A stretch of DNA of 64,000 nt from Chelatococcus reniformis (GCF_014640075.1 NZ_BMGG01000009.1:365469-429468), one strand, 5' to 3'. Positions 26,865-39,623 are shown, counted from the first letter of the stretch. Notes: a model not told the origin generated them from the letters alone. Translations and numbers: made by a program.

Positions 26865-29605
26865 CTACACAGTACAAAAAAAAGCTTATCGAGGTTGCGA
26901 TCCCTCTTGAGAAGATCAACGAGGCGTCGGCGCGAGAGAAGTCGATCCGGCACGGGCATCCTTCCACGCTGCATCTGTGGTGGGCGCGCCGGCCGCTGGC
27001 GGCGTGCCGGGCCGTGCTCTTCGCCCAGCTTGTCGATGATCCGTCGAGCGATCTTGAAAAATTCCCCACCCATAATGCGCAGGAGGTCGAGCGCAAGCGC
27101 TTGTTCGGTATCATTGAGGAGTTGGTGAAGTGGGAGAACTCGACCAACGAGGAGGTGCTGGAGCGCGCTCGCGCTGAAATCCGCAAGAGCTGCGGCGGCG
27201 AGCTTCCCCCGGTTTATGACCCGTTCTCAGGCGGCGGGTCGATCCCGCTGGAGGCGCAGCGTCTCGGTCTGCCGGCCTATGGGTCTGATCTGAACCCGGT
27301 CGCGGTGATGATCGGCAAGGCGATGATCGAGATCCCGCCGAAGTTCAAGGACAAGGAGCCGATCCATCCCGGCGCGAAGGACCGGCAGTTCTATCGCAAC
27401 GCTGAGGGCCTGGCGGAGGACGTCAAATATTATGGCGAGTGGATGCGCGAGAAGGCGTGGGGGCGCATCGGGCACCTCTACCCGCAGGTGGACCTGCCGA
27501 AAGAACAAGGCGGAGGCAAGGCGACGGTAGTCGCATGGATTTGGGCGCGAACGGTGTCAAGTCCAGACCCCGCCTTCGCGGGCGTTCAGGTTCCGCTGGT
27601 TCGCTCCTTTCAGCTCAGCGATAGCGCTTGGGTTGAGCCGATAGTCAACGGAAAGCAATACTCATTTCAAGTGCGGACGGGTGGGCTGCCCGCAGCGAAT
27701 AAATTGGAAGGCACTGTGAATAGGCATGGTGGGAAGTGCCTATTCACAAATAGTGCTATGCCTCTCAATTACATCCGAGAGGCTGCCCGTAAAAATGGGC
27801 TTGGTCAGCGACTTATGGCAGTCGTCGTCGAGGGTGTGCGCGGGCGTGTTTTCGTTTCCCCGACAAGCGAAATGGAGCAAGCCGCTTTCCTGTCCGAGCC
27901 AGAATGGCTGCCCGAAGAGTTGGTTACAACTCCGTCTCACGAGGTCGACAGACTGCCCATGTATGGCATGACGACTTGGGGAGAGGCATTCACTAAGCGG
28001 CAGGCCACGGCGCTGACAACATTTGTCGATGTTGCAAAGGACCTAAAGTCGCAAATCATAAAGGACCTTGAGGCCGGAGGCGTGAAGAATTCGATTGATG
28101 CAACGGAATACGCCAATGCCGTGCGAGTTTATTTATCCTGCGCGCTAGATAGATGTGCAGACGCATGGAGTACGATTGCGACATGGTCCACCAGCGGCTT
28201 TATTCGTTTCACGTTTGCTCGCCAAGCAATCGCGATGACGTGGGATTTTGCTGAGTGTAACGTATTTAGTTCGTCAACCGGGAATTTTGGTGGGGCCGTT
28301 GAGTGGGTCGTGAAGTCTCTGTCTGAACTTCCGGCGATCGGATCTGGAAACATTAAGCAGTTGGACGCTAGACATGTAAGCATGCCAACGGAGAGCTGCC
28401 TCTCAACTGATCCGCCATACTACGATAACATTGGATATGCGGATCTCTCGGATTATTTTTACGTGTGGCTGAAACGGTCCGTTGGAGATATTTTCCCTGA
28501 TGTATTTTCCACCATCACCGTCCCGAAGTCGGATGAGTTGGTGGCGATGCCCCATCGGCACAAGAATCGGCGAGCCGCAGAAGATTACTTTCTGAATGGA
28601 ATGTCGGAGGCATTTTCTAATATTTCGTCGCAATTGAATCGCAAGTTGCCGGCGACAATATATTACGCTTTCAAGCAAAGCGAAATGTCAGAGGAAGGGC
28701 TTACATCTTCTGGATGGGCGACTTTTCTAGAGGCTGTTATCTCCTCGGGCCTTTCGGTTGTCGGCACATGGCCGGTTCGTACCGAACGTGCAGGGCGAAC
28801 AATTAGCGTTGGCACTAACGCGCTTGCGACCTCAGTGGTCCTGGTTTGCCGCAGAAAAGAAGCAATGGCTGAGAGTATTACTCGAGCCGAGTTCATTCGT
28901 GCCCTGAAACGCGAACTGCCGCCGGCTATCTCCGAGCTTCAGGCGGCTAATATTGCGCCAGCGGATATGCCGCAGTCGGCCATCGGCCCCGGCATGGGTG
29001 TATTCTCGCGCTACAGAGCCGTTCTAGAGTCCGACGATAGCCCGATGAGCGTGAAGACCGCGCTTCAGCTCATCAACCGGGAGCTCGATGAATATCTCGG
29101 CGGTATCCAGGGTGAGTTCGACGCGGACACGCGGTTCGCCATCACCTGGTTCGAGCAGAACGGGGTTGGCAAGGGAGACTATGGTGTCGCCGACAACCTT
29201 GCCCGCGCGCGCGGTATTTCTGTCGACAGCGTCAAGCACGCGGGCATCGTCGAAAGCACCGCGGGCAAGGTCCGCATTCTCTCGCGTGATGAACTCGACG
29301 AGGATTGGGACCCGGAAGACGATCGTCATCTGACGGTGTGGGAGTGCCTCCAACACCTGGTCCGACAGCATGAGAAGGACGGCATTTCCAATGATACCGC
29401 CGTTCTGCTGAAGAAGATCAACACCCAGGCCGAGGCCGTGAAGGATCTCGCCTACTGCCTCTACGACATCAGTGCCAACAAGCGGAAGGATGCGAAGGAG
29501 GCTACGGCCTACAACGCCCTTATCGCCGATTGGGCCGAGCTGACGAAGGCGGCGGCGGCCATCCACGACACGCGCGGCGATCGCCAGATCCGGCTGGACA
29601 TCTAA
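26861..29605 (+). CDS. DUF1156 DNA methyltransferase (COG1743; PglXI-like)
   Basis: A protein of about 914 residues. DUF1156 lies at the N-terminus (KKLIEVAIPLEKINEASARE, HGHPSTLHLWWARRPLAACR). The SAM-binding motif is YDPFSGGGSIPLEAQRLG at Asp120 and the catalytic motif is DPPYYDNIGYAD at 517, as in amino-methyltransferases acting on DNA adenine or cytosine. The family is described as carrying a zinc ribbon, but positions expected to be Cys near 233-240 read SSPDPAF and only Cys293 remains downstream. Bases about 27560-29000 are near 45-50% GC against 57-72% in samples of the flanks. TTG at 26861 is chosen from GGAGA six bases upstream and the family-typical start. Confidence 0.88.
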   Translation: MTTQYKKKLIEVAIPLEKINEASAREKSIRHGHPSTLHLWWARRPLAACRAVLFAQLVDDPSSDLEKFPTHNAQEVERKRLFGIIEELVKWENSTNEEVLERARAEIRKSCGGELPPVYDPFSGGGSIPLEAQRLGLPAYGSDLNPVAVMIGKAMIEIPPKFKDKEPIHPGAKDRQFYRNAEGLAEDVKYYGEWMREKAWGRIGHLYPQVDLPKEQGGGKATVVAWIWARTVSSPDPAFAGVQVPLVRSFQLSDSAWVEPIVNGKQYSFQVRTGGLPAANKLEGTVNRHGGKCLFTNSAMPLNYIREAARKNGLGQRLMAVVVEGVRGRVFVSPTSEMEQAAFLSEPEWLPEELVTTPSHEVDRLPMYGMTTWGEAFTKRQATALTTFVDVAKDLKSQIIKDLEAGGVKNSIDATEYANAVRVYLSCALDRCADAWSTIATWSTSGFIRFTFARQAIAMTWDFAECNVFSSSTGNFGGAVEWVVKSLSELPAIGSGNIKQLDARHVSMPTESCLSTDPPYYDNIGYADLSDYFYVWLKRSVGDIFPDVFSTITVPKSDELVAMPHRHKNRRAAEDYFLNGMSEAFSNISSQLNRKLPATIYYAFKQSEMSEEGLTSSGWATFLEAVISSGLSVVGTWPVRTERAGRTISVGTNALATSVVLVCRRKEAMAESITRAEFIRALKRELPPAISELQAANIAPADMPQSAIGPGMGVFSRYRAVLESDDSPMSVKTALQLINRELDEYLGGIQGEFDADTRFAITWFEQNGVGKGDYGVADNLARARGISVDSVKHAGIVESTAGKVRILSRDELDEDWDPEDDRHLTVWECLQHLVRQHEKDGISNDTAVLLKKINTQAEAVKDLAYCLYDISANKRKDAKEATAYNALIADWAELTKAAAAIHDTRGDRQIRLDI

Positions 29606-29619
29606 AGGGGGAACGGGAC

Positions 29620-32913
<3,294 letters not shown>

Positions 32914-32956
32914 TTCTAGGATCCGAATCATGCTTATTTAACTGGAGTTGCGATGA

Positions 32957-33007
32957 CTTTGGGTGTGATGGCAGGCGCGTGTTGGGCGCCTGCCATCACT
33001 CCCAAAA
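32957..33007 (+). terminator. strong hairpin after the defence operon
   Basis: GTGATGGCAGGCGC at 32965-32978 pairs perfectly with GCGCCTGCCATCAC at 32986-32999 across a seven-base loop, and the stem extends outward with one mismatch (TTGGG/CCCAA). No T tract follows on the plus strand. It lies 43 bases after the DUF499 stop and before the convergent hydratase gene, so it probably terminates the defence operon, and possibly transcription from both sides. Confidence 0.65.
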
Positions 33008-33032
33008 TCACCTTAGTCTTCCGAATAATGCT

Positions 33033-33857
33033 CTACCGGTTCACCTCCCCATTCAACTCCCCCACGCGCAGTTCGCCCTCGCGGGTCTGGCCGCCGATCT
33101 CCAGGAAGCGCGTCATCGCCCGCTTGGCCGAGTCGTTCCTGAGCAGGCGCTGGAACTGATAGGCTTCCTCGATCAGCCCGTCGGCGATCGGCCCGTCGGC
33201 GGCGTTGATCGCCAGCTTGGCGCCCACCACCGCTTCGGGCGGGAACGAGGCGATGCGCGCCGCCAGCCGGTCCACATAGGGGCCGATCTCGTCGGCCGCG
33301 AAGATGCGGTCGAGATAGCCCCAGCGCTCGGCCGTTTCGGCATCGAGGTCGTCGCCGCTCATGATGATCTCGAGGGCGCGGCCGCGGCCGACCAGGCGGG
33401 GCAGGCGCTGCGTGCCCGTGCCGCCCGGCAGGATGCCGATCGGCACCTCCATCTGGTTGATGATCGTGCGTCCCCTCACGCCGTAGCGCAGGTCGCAGTT
33501 CATGGCGATCTCGCTGCCGCCGCCGCCGGCGCGGCCTTCGATCTGTGCGATCGTCACCTTCGCCATGGTGCGCAGGCGCCCGCACATCTCGTGAAAGGGA
33601 TTGGGGCGGGGATCGCGCCGCGGTTCCTCGTCGGTCGGGAAGTCCAGGATGGCGGCGACGTCGAAATGCGCCATGAAGAACTCGGGATTGGCGCTCCTGA
33701 GGATGAAGACCGTGAGGCCCTCGTCCGCCTCGATCTCCTTGGCCAGCGCCGTCAGCTCGCGGTAGAGCGCCAGCGTGATGATGTTGAGCGGCGGCGCGTC
33801 GATCGTGGCGATGGCAACGCGGCCGTTCCGTTCGAGCCGGATCAGGTCATAGGTCAT
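33033..33857 (-). CDS. enoyl-CoA hydratase/isomerase family protein
   Basis: A 274-residue crotonase-fold protein. The first oxyanion-hole segment reads SANPEFFMAHFDVAAI, where catalytic hydratases usually have AGxDL. The second is IEGRAGGGGSEIAMNCDLRY, with MEVPIGILPGGTGTQRLPRL after it. The glutamates expected in active hydratases are not clearly in place (the region around PGGTGT has none), so it may act as an isomerase or on another acyl-CoA. It is divergent from the DUF4166 oxidoreductase gene and convergent with the defence operon. Confidence 0.85.
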   Translation of the reverse strand: MTYDLIRLERNGRVAIATIDAPPLNIITLALYRELTALAKEIEADEGLTVFILRSANPEFFMAHFDVAAILDFPTDEEPRRDPRPNPFHEMCGRLRTMAKVTIAQIEGRAGGGGSEIAMNCDLRYGVRGRTIINQMEVPIGILPGGTGTQRLPRLVGRGRALEIIMSGDDLDAETAERWGYLDRIFAADEIGPYVDRLAARIASFPPEAVVGAKLAINAADGPIADGLIEEAYQFQRLLRNDSAKRAMTRFLEIGGQTREGELRVGELNGEVNR

Positions 33858-34099
33858 GGCGTTTCCTCGTTGGCCGCCGGCTGCTGCGGCGGTTTATTGA
33901 TCTTGCCCGGCGCGTTGCCGCAGTCTCGGGCGTGCCGCCGGCGCGCCGCCTAGCCGCAGCTTGGCGCGACACCTCCCGATAAACATTTTGACACGAAATA
34001 ACAGTAGGTTATGGCGTCGGCAAGGCGCATATGGAGGGCGGCGACGGAGCTTCGTTCACCACACGGCGCGCCACGGGCGAGGGCACAGGCTTTTCGACG

Positions 34100-35773
34100 A
34101 TGCGGATCCTCATCCTCGGCGGATATGGCGTGTTCGGTGGCCGCCTGGCCGAGCTGCTGGCGGACATCGCGGCGATCGAGCTGATCATCTGCGGCCGCGA
34201 TCGGTCCCGCGCCGAGGCGTTCTGCCGGCGCTATCGCGGGGTCGCGCAGGTGCGGCCCCTGGCGCTCGACCGCGCCGCCATTGCCGCGGGGCTGCATGCG
34301 CATCGGCCCGATCTCGTCGTCGATGCGTCCGGGCCGTTTCAGGATTACGGCGCTGGGCGCTACGGCGTGATATCCGCCTGCATCGCTGCCGGCGTCGACT
34401 ATCTCGACTTTGCCGATGCGGCCGATTTCGTCTTCGGCGTGTCCCGGTTCGACGCGCCCGCAAGGGATGCGGGCGTGTTCGTCATCTCCGGTGTCAGCAG
34501 CTTTCCCGTTTTGACCGCGGCCGTCCTGCGCGAGATGGCGAAGACGATGGCGATCAAATCCGTCGAAGGCGGCATCGGCCCCTCGCCCTATGCCGGCATC
34601 GGTCTCAACGTGATGCGCGCGGTGGTGGGGTACGCGGGCGCCCCGGTGAAACTGCTGCGCCACGGCACGCCGTCATACGGCGTCGGCCTGGCCGAAAGCC
34701 GGCGCTTCACCATCGCGGTGCCGGGCCGGCTGCCGCTTCGCAACCTCCGCTTCTCCCTGGTCGATGTGCCGGACCTGCAAGTCATCCCGCCGGAGCACCC
34801 GGCGATGACCGATATCTGGATGGGGGCGGGGCCGCTTCCGGAGGTCCTGCACCGCATCCTGAACCTGCTCGCCAAGGGCCGGGCGCGGCTAGGGGCGCCA
34901 TCGCTGGAGCCGTTGTCGCGCCTTTTCTATGTAGTGCTCAATTGGATGAAATTCGGAGAGCATCGCGGCGGCATGTTCGTCCGCGCGCGGGGAAGCCGGG
35001 GCGGCGAGGAGATCGAGCAGAGCTGGCATCTTCTGGCAGAAGGAGACGACGGGCCGTACATCCCCTCCTTGGCCATCGAGGCGGTCATTCGAAAGCTGCT
35101 TGTGAATGAACGGCCGGCGGCCGGCGCACGATCAGCCGTCCGTGCGCTCGAACTTGCTGATTTTGACGCGTCGTTCCAGGGCCGCACGATCTTCAGCGGA
35201 TTTCGCGAGCCTCATCTCGATGCCCCCCTCTACAAAGCGGTGCTGGGGTCGGCCTTCGCCACGCTGCCCCCGCGCCTTCAGGAGCTGCACGGGTCTGCGG
35301 CGCGGCGCCAATGGGCGGGGTCGGCGACCGTCAAGCGCGGCCGCGGCCCCCTTGCCGCGCTCGTCGCGGCGCTGGTCGGCTTTCCCGAGGCGGCGTCACA
35401 CATGCCCGTCACGGTCACCTTCTCGCCGGAGAATGGTGGGGAGCGCTGGGTTCGCAACTTCGGCGGCAAATCCTTCTCGTCCGTGCAATCGGCCGGCCAG
35501 GGCCAAGACGCTTATCTCCTGGTCGAAAGGTTCGGACGTGCGGCCTTCGCGCTGGCATTGGTGGTTGAGGACGGCCAGCTGTTTCTGGTTCCAAGGCGCG
35601 GGACGATTCTTGGTATCCCGCTGCCTCGCTTTCTGTTGCCCACCGGGCGAAGTTGCGAGGCCGAGCGTGACGGCGAGTTCTGCTTTGACGTGGAGATCGC
35701 CATGCCGCTCGTCGGATTGATCGTTGCTTACAAGGGAAGCCTTCGACCCGTCGAGCCGGCTGGCGCATCTTAG
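34100..35773 (+). CDS. saccharopine dehydrogenase-like oxidoreductase with DUF4166 domain
   Basis: A 557-residue protein. The N-terminal Rossmann fold starts MRILILGGYGVFGGRLAELL, with the glycine-rich NAD(P)-binding loop of saccharopine dehydrogenase-like proteins, and continues with VVDASGPFQDYGAG. The last 170 residues match DUF4166 (LPPRLQELHGSA, then MPVTVTFSPENGGERWVRNF and GKSFSSVQ). The substrate is unknown. The ATG at 34100 begins exactly at the Rossmann strand; earlier in-frame starts add only unconserved sequence. A weak promoter candidate is TTGACA at 33988-33993 with TATGGC 16 bases downstream, next to the short palindrome ATAACAGTAGGTTAT. Confidence 0.85.
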   Translation: MRILILGGYGVFGGRLAELLADIAAIELIICGRDRSRAEAFCRRYRGVAQVRPLALDRAAIAAGLHAHRPDLVVDASGPFQDYGAGRYGVISACIAAGVDYLDFADAADFVFGVSRFDAPARDAGVFVISGVSSFPVLTAAVLREMAKTMAIKSVEGGIGPSPYAGIGLNVMRAVVGYAGAPVKLLRHGTPSYGVGLAESRRFTIAVPGRLPLRNLRFSLVDVPDLQVIPPEHPAMTDIWMGAGPLPEVLHRILNLLAKGRARLGAPSLEPLSRLFYVVLNWMKFGEHRGGMFVRARGSRGGEEIEQSWHLLAEGDDGPYIPSLAIEAVIRKLLVNERPAAGARSAVRALELADFDASFQGRTIFSGFREPHLDAPLYKAVLGSAFATLPPRLQELHGSAARRQWAGSATVKRGRGPLAALVAALVGFPEAASHMPVTVTFSPENGGERWVRNFGGKSFSSVQSAGQGQDAYLLVERFGRAAFALALVVEDGQLFLVPRRGTILGIPLPRFLLPTGRSCEAERDGEFCFDVEIAMPLVGLIVAYKGSLRPVEPAGAS

Positions 35774-35892
35774 CCTCGAAGCGGCAGACGGCTGTGGCCG
35801 TAAAGATATATCAACGTCGTGCGGGCAGGGCCAGATGAGACGCGGACAGGTCCTCACGCCCGAGGCCTGCACATGCGTCATCGCCTTGCCGC

Positions 35893-37389
35893 TCAGGCGT
35901 TCGCGGAGGGAAGCACCCTCGCCAGATAGCGGTCGACGAGATCGGGACTGTCCGTCTCGAACGTCGCGCCGACATAGCCGTCCGGTCGAATGAGCAGGCA
36001 GCCGCCATCGGCCATGCCGAGCTGGTTCGCCGGGTCGCGCAGCTCGGCCGCTTCGCCGACCATGACCACCCGCAAGCCTTTGCGCGCGGCGGCGACCGGC
36101 CGGTAGGCGTGCTCGGATGCGATCAACGTCCAATGCGGGCCGGTGAGCATGTCGAACAGGCGGCGCGGTTGTCCGGCCGCGCCGGTCAGGGTCGCGTCGT
36201 GCATTCGATCGCCCGCGCGCGGTCCCGAGAGACGTACGCGCTGATGGTACGAAAGCGACGAGCCGGGATAGCCGATGTCGAGCTGGTGCGTGTCGCGGCC
36301 GCGCCGCATGCCACCTTGTTCGTGGTGTCCGTCAAGCAGCCGGATTGAAAGGCCGAGCACATCGGCGGCCACCGGGCGCCGTTCCTCCTCGTAGGCGTCG
36401 AGAAGCGCATCAGGGGCGCCGGACAGCACCGCGGCGAGCTTCCAGCCGAGATTGTAGGCGTCCTGAACGCTAGTGTTGAGGCCTTGTCCGCCGGTTGGGG
36501 GATGAATGTGCGCGGCGTCACCGATAAGGAACACCCTGCCGACGCGGTAGCGCTCCGCCAGCCGGGCGTTCATGGCATAGGTCGACGCCCAGGACACCGA
36601 ACGAAGCGCGATGTCGCTCCGCCCCGCCCGCCCGGCGATCATCCGCTCGAGCCCTTCGGCGGAGAGGTCCGGATCGCCCTCCAGCGGAACCGGCGCCTGC
36701 ACCTGGAACAGATCGGTGCCGGCGAGCGGGCAGATGGCAACGAGTCGTTCCATGTCGCCGACGTTGAACTGGTGCCAGTAATCGCGGTCGAGCCCGGTCA
36801 GGCTCACGTCCGCCACGATGGCGCGGACGCCCAGCGCCTTGCCGGGGAAGTCGATTGCGAGCACGCCCCTGACGAAGCTCCGTCCCCCATCGGCGCCGAC
36901 GAGATAGCGGGCCTCGATCCGCTCCTCGCCGTCTCGCGATTGGAGGCGGACGCTGACGCCGCCCTCGCCGTGCTCGAAGCTGGTCAGCGTGCTTGCGAAC
37001 TCCACTTCATGGCCCAACTCGGCCAGCCGCTCGCGCATCACCCGCTCCGTGAGGAACTGCGGAATCATCAGCGCGATGAAGTAGGGGATGCCGGGCGATG
37101 CCGGCCGCGCCTCCGACATCGTCTTTTCGACGAAACTGCCGTCCTCGCGATAGTCCCGCATCGGCGGATAGACGCCTCCCGCCGCCATAATGCGGTCGAT
37201 GATGCCCAGATCCTCGAATATCTCCTGCGTGCGCGGCTGAATGCCCTTGCCGCGCGAGCCGCCGAACGGGCGCTCCAGTCGGTCGATGATGCGGAAGGAA
37301 ACGCCCCGCCGTGCCAGGTCGATCGCGAGCGTCAAACCCGCCGCGCCGGCGCCGCAGATCAGGACGTCGATTTCATCTCGCACTTCCAT
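35893..37389 (-). CDS. FAD-dependent aromatic-type monooxygenase (class A flavoprotein)
   Basis: A 498-residue flavin monooxygenase of the PHBH/PheA family. The FAD dinucleotide fold is DVLICGAGAAGLTLAIDLAR near residue 8, the DG motif is YLVGADGGRSFVRG near 190, and the GD motif is FLIGDAAHIHPPTGGQGLN near 300. A thioredoxin-like C-terminal domain follows. Such enzymes hydroxylate phenols, polyketides or drugs such as rifampicin and tetracycline with NAD(P)H. The substrate cannot be read from the sequence. It diverges from a MarR gene 47 bases away, which probably controls it. Confidence 0.9.
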   Translation of the reverse strand: MEVRDEIDVLICGAGAAGLTLAIDLARRGVSFRIIDRLERPFGGSRGKGIQPRTQEIFEDLGIIDRIMAAGGVYPPMRDYREDGSFVEKTMSEARPASPGIPYFIALMIPQFLTERVMRERLAELGHEVEFASTLTSFEHGEGGVSVRLQSRDGEERIEARYLVGADGGRSFVRGVLAIDFPGKALGVRAIVADVSLTGLDRDYWHQFNVGDMERLVAICPLAGTDLFQVQAPVPLEGDPDLSAEGLERMIAGRAGRSDIALRSVSWASTYAMNARLAERYRVGRVFLIGDAAHIHPPTGGQGLNTSVQDAYNLGWKLAAVLSGAPDALLDAYEEERRPVAADVLGLSIRLLDGHHEQGGMRRGRDTHQLDIGYPGSSLSYHQRVRLSGPRAGDRMHDATLTGAAGQPRRLFDMLTGPHWTLIASEHAYRPVAAARKGLRVVMVGEAAELRDPANQLGMADGGCLLIRPDGYVGATFETDSPDLVDRYLARVLPSANA

Positions 37390-37400
37390 GCCGAACTCCT

Positions 37401-37417
37401 ATGTGTATAACGCACAT
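37401..37417. promoter_or_regulatory. probable MarR operator between the monooxygenase and MarR genes
   Basis: ATGTGTATAACGCACAT is an imperfect inverted repeat (ATGTG/CACAT arms) in the 47-base gap between two divergent genes and overlaps a TATAAC -10-like box. MarR regulators usually bind such sites to repress both themselves and the neighbouring enzyme gene. A second ACACAT lies just inside the marR reading frame. Confidence 0.5.
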
Positions 37418-37436
37418 ATTCCGAGGGGGCGGTCCG

Positions 37437-37904
37437 GTGTCAACGGAAAAAGTGCAAAATACACATATCAAGGCGCTGCTGCCCGAGCTCCACCGCTCGC
37501 TGATCGACATCGCAAGTGTGATGAACCGCCCCGAACGTGATGAGGAGTTGCTCGCCAAGGCCGGGCTATCGCTCGAACGGGCATTGTTTCCCCTGCTGGT
37601 GCTCGTCGAGCGGCTTGGTCCCATAGGGGTGGTCGACCTCGCCGGGCGCGTTGGTCGCGATTACACGACCGTCAGCCGCCAGGCCGCGCGGCTGGAAGAG
37701 CTGGGATTGATTGCGCGGCGGCCGGGCGTGGCCGACAAGCGGGTCCGCGAAGCCGTTATCACGCCCAATGGCAAGACGGCTACGGATGCGGTCGACGCGG
37801 CGCGTGAGGAGATGGCGCTCGAGATGTTCAAGGATTGGACCCGCAAGGATGTCGACGATCTGGCGCGCCTCATGCGCAGGCTCGTCGATGCAATGTCCGG
37901 GTGA
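37437..37904 (+). CDS. MarR family transcriptional regulator
   Basis: A 155-residue winged-helix regulator. The recognition region reads VVDLAGRVGRDYTTVSRQAA, then RLEELGLIARRPGVADKRVR, the MarR helix-turn-helix and wing. The GTG at 37437 has GAGGGGG upstream. It is divergent from the flavin monooxygenase gene and the two share a small promoter region, the usual setting for ligand-induced control of a detoxifying enzyme. Confidence 0.9.
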   Translation: MSTEKVQNTHIKALLPELHRSLIDIASVMNRPERDEELLAKAGLSLERALFPLLVLVERLGPIGVVDLAGRVGRDYTTVSRQAARLEELGLIARRPGVADKRVREAVITPNGKTATDAVDAAREEMALEMFKDWTRKDVDDLARLMRRLVDAMSG

Positions 37905-38136
37905 GCGACACGCCCTTGCCGCACCTCGATCGCGCGCCTTCGGTTCCAGGCCCTTCCAGGCCTCCCCGCGGGCCAGCCGAGTGCGCCGGCGGGGTTCGCC
38001 GAGACGGCGACGGATCAGCCGTTCAGGCGGCTGAGCGGTCGAACTGCCTGGGCACGTTCAGTGTTGCGTTCCGTAGTAGCCCCCCAAGAAGCATGGCACA
38101 TTGCGCCCCATCGACAACACATCGGGAGCAACGCAC

Positions 38137-38910
38137 ATGGCTGGGGTGAAGCAGGAGCGGGACGGCGGGGTCGGGATACTCACCCTCGACGAGCCCGATT
38201 CGCTGAATGCGATGACGCCGGATCTGCTGGGCGGGCTGGCGGCCGCCATCGCCGAGATGACGGGCGAGGGGGGCGTGCGGGCGCTGGTGCTCACCGGCGC
38301 GGGGCGGGCCTTCTGCTCGGGGCAGAACCTCAAGGCGGCGCAGGCGCTGGGGCCGGATCTGCTGGCCGGGGTCATGCGCCACTATTGGCCGGCCTTCAAG
38401 GCGCTGCGCGAATGCCGCGTGCCTGTCGTGGTGGCGGTCAACGGCGTGGCGGCCGGCGGCGGCTTCAGCCTGGCGCTGGCGGGCGACATCATCGTGGCGG
38501 CGCGCTCGGCGAGCTTCATCCAGGTGTTCAGCCGCATCGGGCTGGTGCCGGACCTGGGCTCCACCTGGATGCTGCCGCGGGTGGTCGGCCGGCAGCGGGC
38601 GCTGGAGCTGATGCTGCTCAACGAGCCGCTGTCCGCCGAGGCGGCGGAGCGCATGGGGCTGGTGCGCAGCGTCGTCGACGACGGGCAGCTGCGCGAGGAG
38701 GCGCTGACCCTGGCGCGGCGCCTCGCCGATGGGCCGACGCGGGCGCTCGTCGCCACGCGGCAGCTGCTCGAGGTGAGCGAGCATGCGACCTTCGAGGAGC
38801 AGTTCCGCCACGAGCTGGAGGCGCAGTCCGAGATCCGCACCAGCGCCGACGCGCTGGAGGGGCGGGCGGCCTTCGTCGAGAAGCGCAAGGCGCGCTTCAC
38901 CGGACGCTGA
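38137..38910 (+). CDS. enoyl-CoA hydratase (PaaG-like)
   Basis: A 257-residue crotonase-fold protein. AGRAFCSGQNLKAAQAL is the first oxyanion segment and NGVAAGGGFSLALAGDI the second. The segment SRIGLVPDLGSTWMLPRVVG has Asp where classical hydratases have a second Glu, as in PaaG-type isomerases. It could act in phenylacetate or fatty-acid breakdown, but no paa genes are near. The ATG follows GGGAGC. A DJ-1 family gene lies 47 bases downstream on the same strand. Confidence 0.9.
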   Translation: MAGVKQERDGGVGILTLDEPDSLNAMTPDLLGGLAAAIAEMTGEGGVRALVLTGAGRAFCSGQNLKAAQALGPDLLAGVMRHYWPAFKALRECRVPVVVAVNGVAAGGGFSLALAGDIIVAARSASFIQVFSRIGLVPDLGSTWMLPRVVGRQRALELMLLNEPLSAEAAERMGLVRSVVDDGQLREEALTLARRLADGPTRALVATRQLLEVSEHATFEEQFRHELEAQSEIRTSADALEGRAAFVEKRKARFTGR

Positions 38911-38957
38911 TCCCCGCGGCGGCATGGAATGGCACGAACACGCAGAGCGAGGGCAGG

Positions 38958-39566
38958 ATGAAACTCGGGATGCTCATCTTCGACGGCTTCCAGCTGCTCG
39001 ACGTGTTCGGGCCGCTGGAGATGTTCGCGGGCCTGCACGATCGGGTCCGCATCGTCATGCTCGGCGAGCGCGCCGGGCCGGTCGCCAGCAGCGCCGGGCC
39101 GCGGGTGGTGGTGGACGCGACCCTCGCCGATGCGCCCGATCTCGACATCTTCATGGTGCCGGGCGGCATCGGCACGCGCCGCGAGGTCGGCAACGCCGCC
39201 CTGATCGCGGCCGTGAAGGCGAGGGCCGAGGCGACGCCTCACGTCGCCACCATCTGCACGGGCGCCGCGCTGCTGGCGCGCACCGGGCTCCTCGACGGCG
39301 TGCGGGCGACCACCAACAAGCGCGCCTTCGCCTGGGCCGCCGGCCAGGGGCCGAACGTGCAGTGGGTGCGGCAGGCCCGGTGGGTCGAGGACGGCAAGTA
39401 TCTGACGTCCTCGGGCATCTCCGCCGGCACCGACATGGCCCTGGCGCTCATTGCCCAGCTGTTCGGCCCCGAGACGGCGCAAGGCATCGCCGACGGGGCC
39501 GAATACCACTGGAACCGCGATCCGGCCGATGATCCCTTCGCCAGGCTCAACGGCTTGGTGGATTAG
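38958..39566 (+). CDS. DJ-1/PfpI family protein
   Basis: A 202-residue glutamine amidotransferase-like protein. The nucleophilic elbow is ATICTGAALLARTGLLDG with Cys100, followed by RATTNKRAF where many relatives have ATTHW. MVPGGIG precedes it. Relatives include isonitrile hydratase InhA and the sensor halves of GlxA-type AraC regulators; no DNA-binding domain is attached here. GCAGG precedes the ATG. It probably shares a transcript with the upstream hydratase. Confidence 0.88.
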   Translation: MKLGMLIFDGFQLLDVFGPLEMFAGLHDRVRIVMLGERAGPVASSAGPRVVVDATLADAPDLDIFMVPGGIGTRREVGNAALIAAVKARAEATPHVATICTGAALLARTGLLDGVRATTNKRAFAWAAGQGPNVQWVRQARWVEDGKYLTSSGISAGTDMALALIAQLFGPETAQGIADGAEYHWNRDPADDPFARLNGLVD

Positions 39567-39623
39567 CCTGCGGGGGCCGGTTCGGCGTCCATGACGGTCG
39601 ATCACGCCCGGCCCGCGCGGGGC

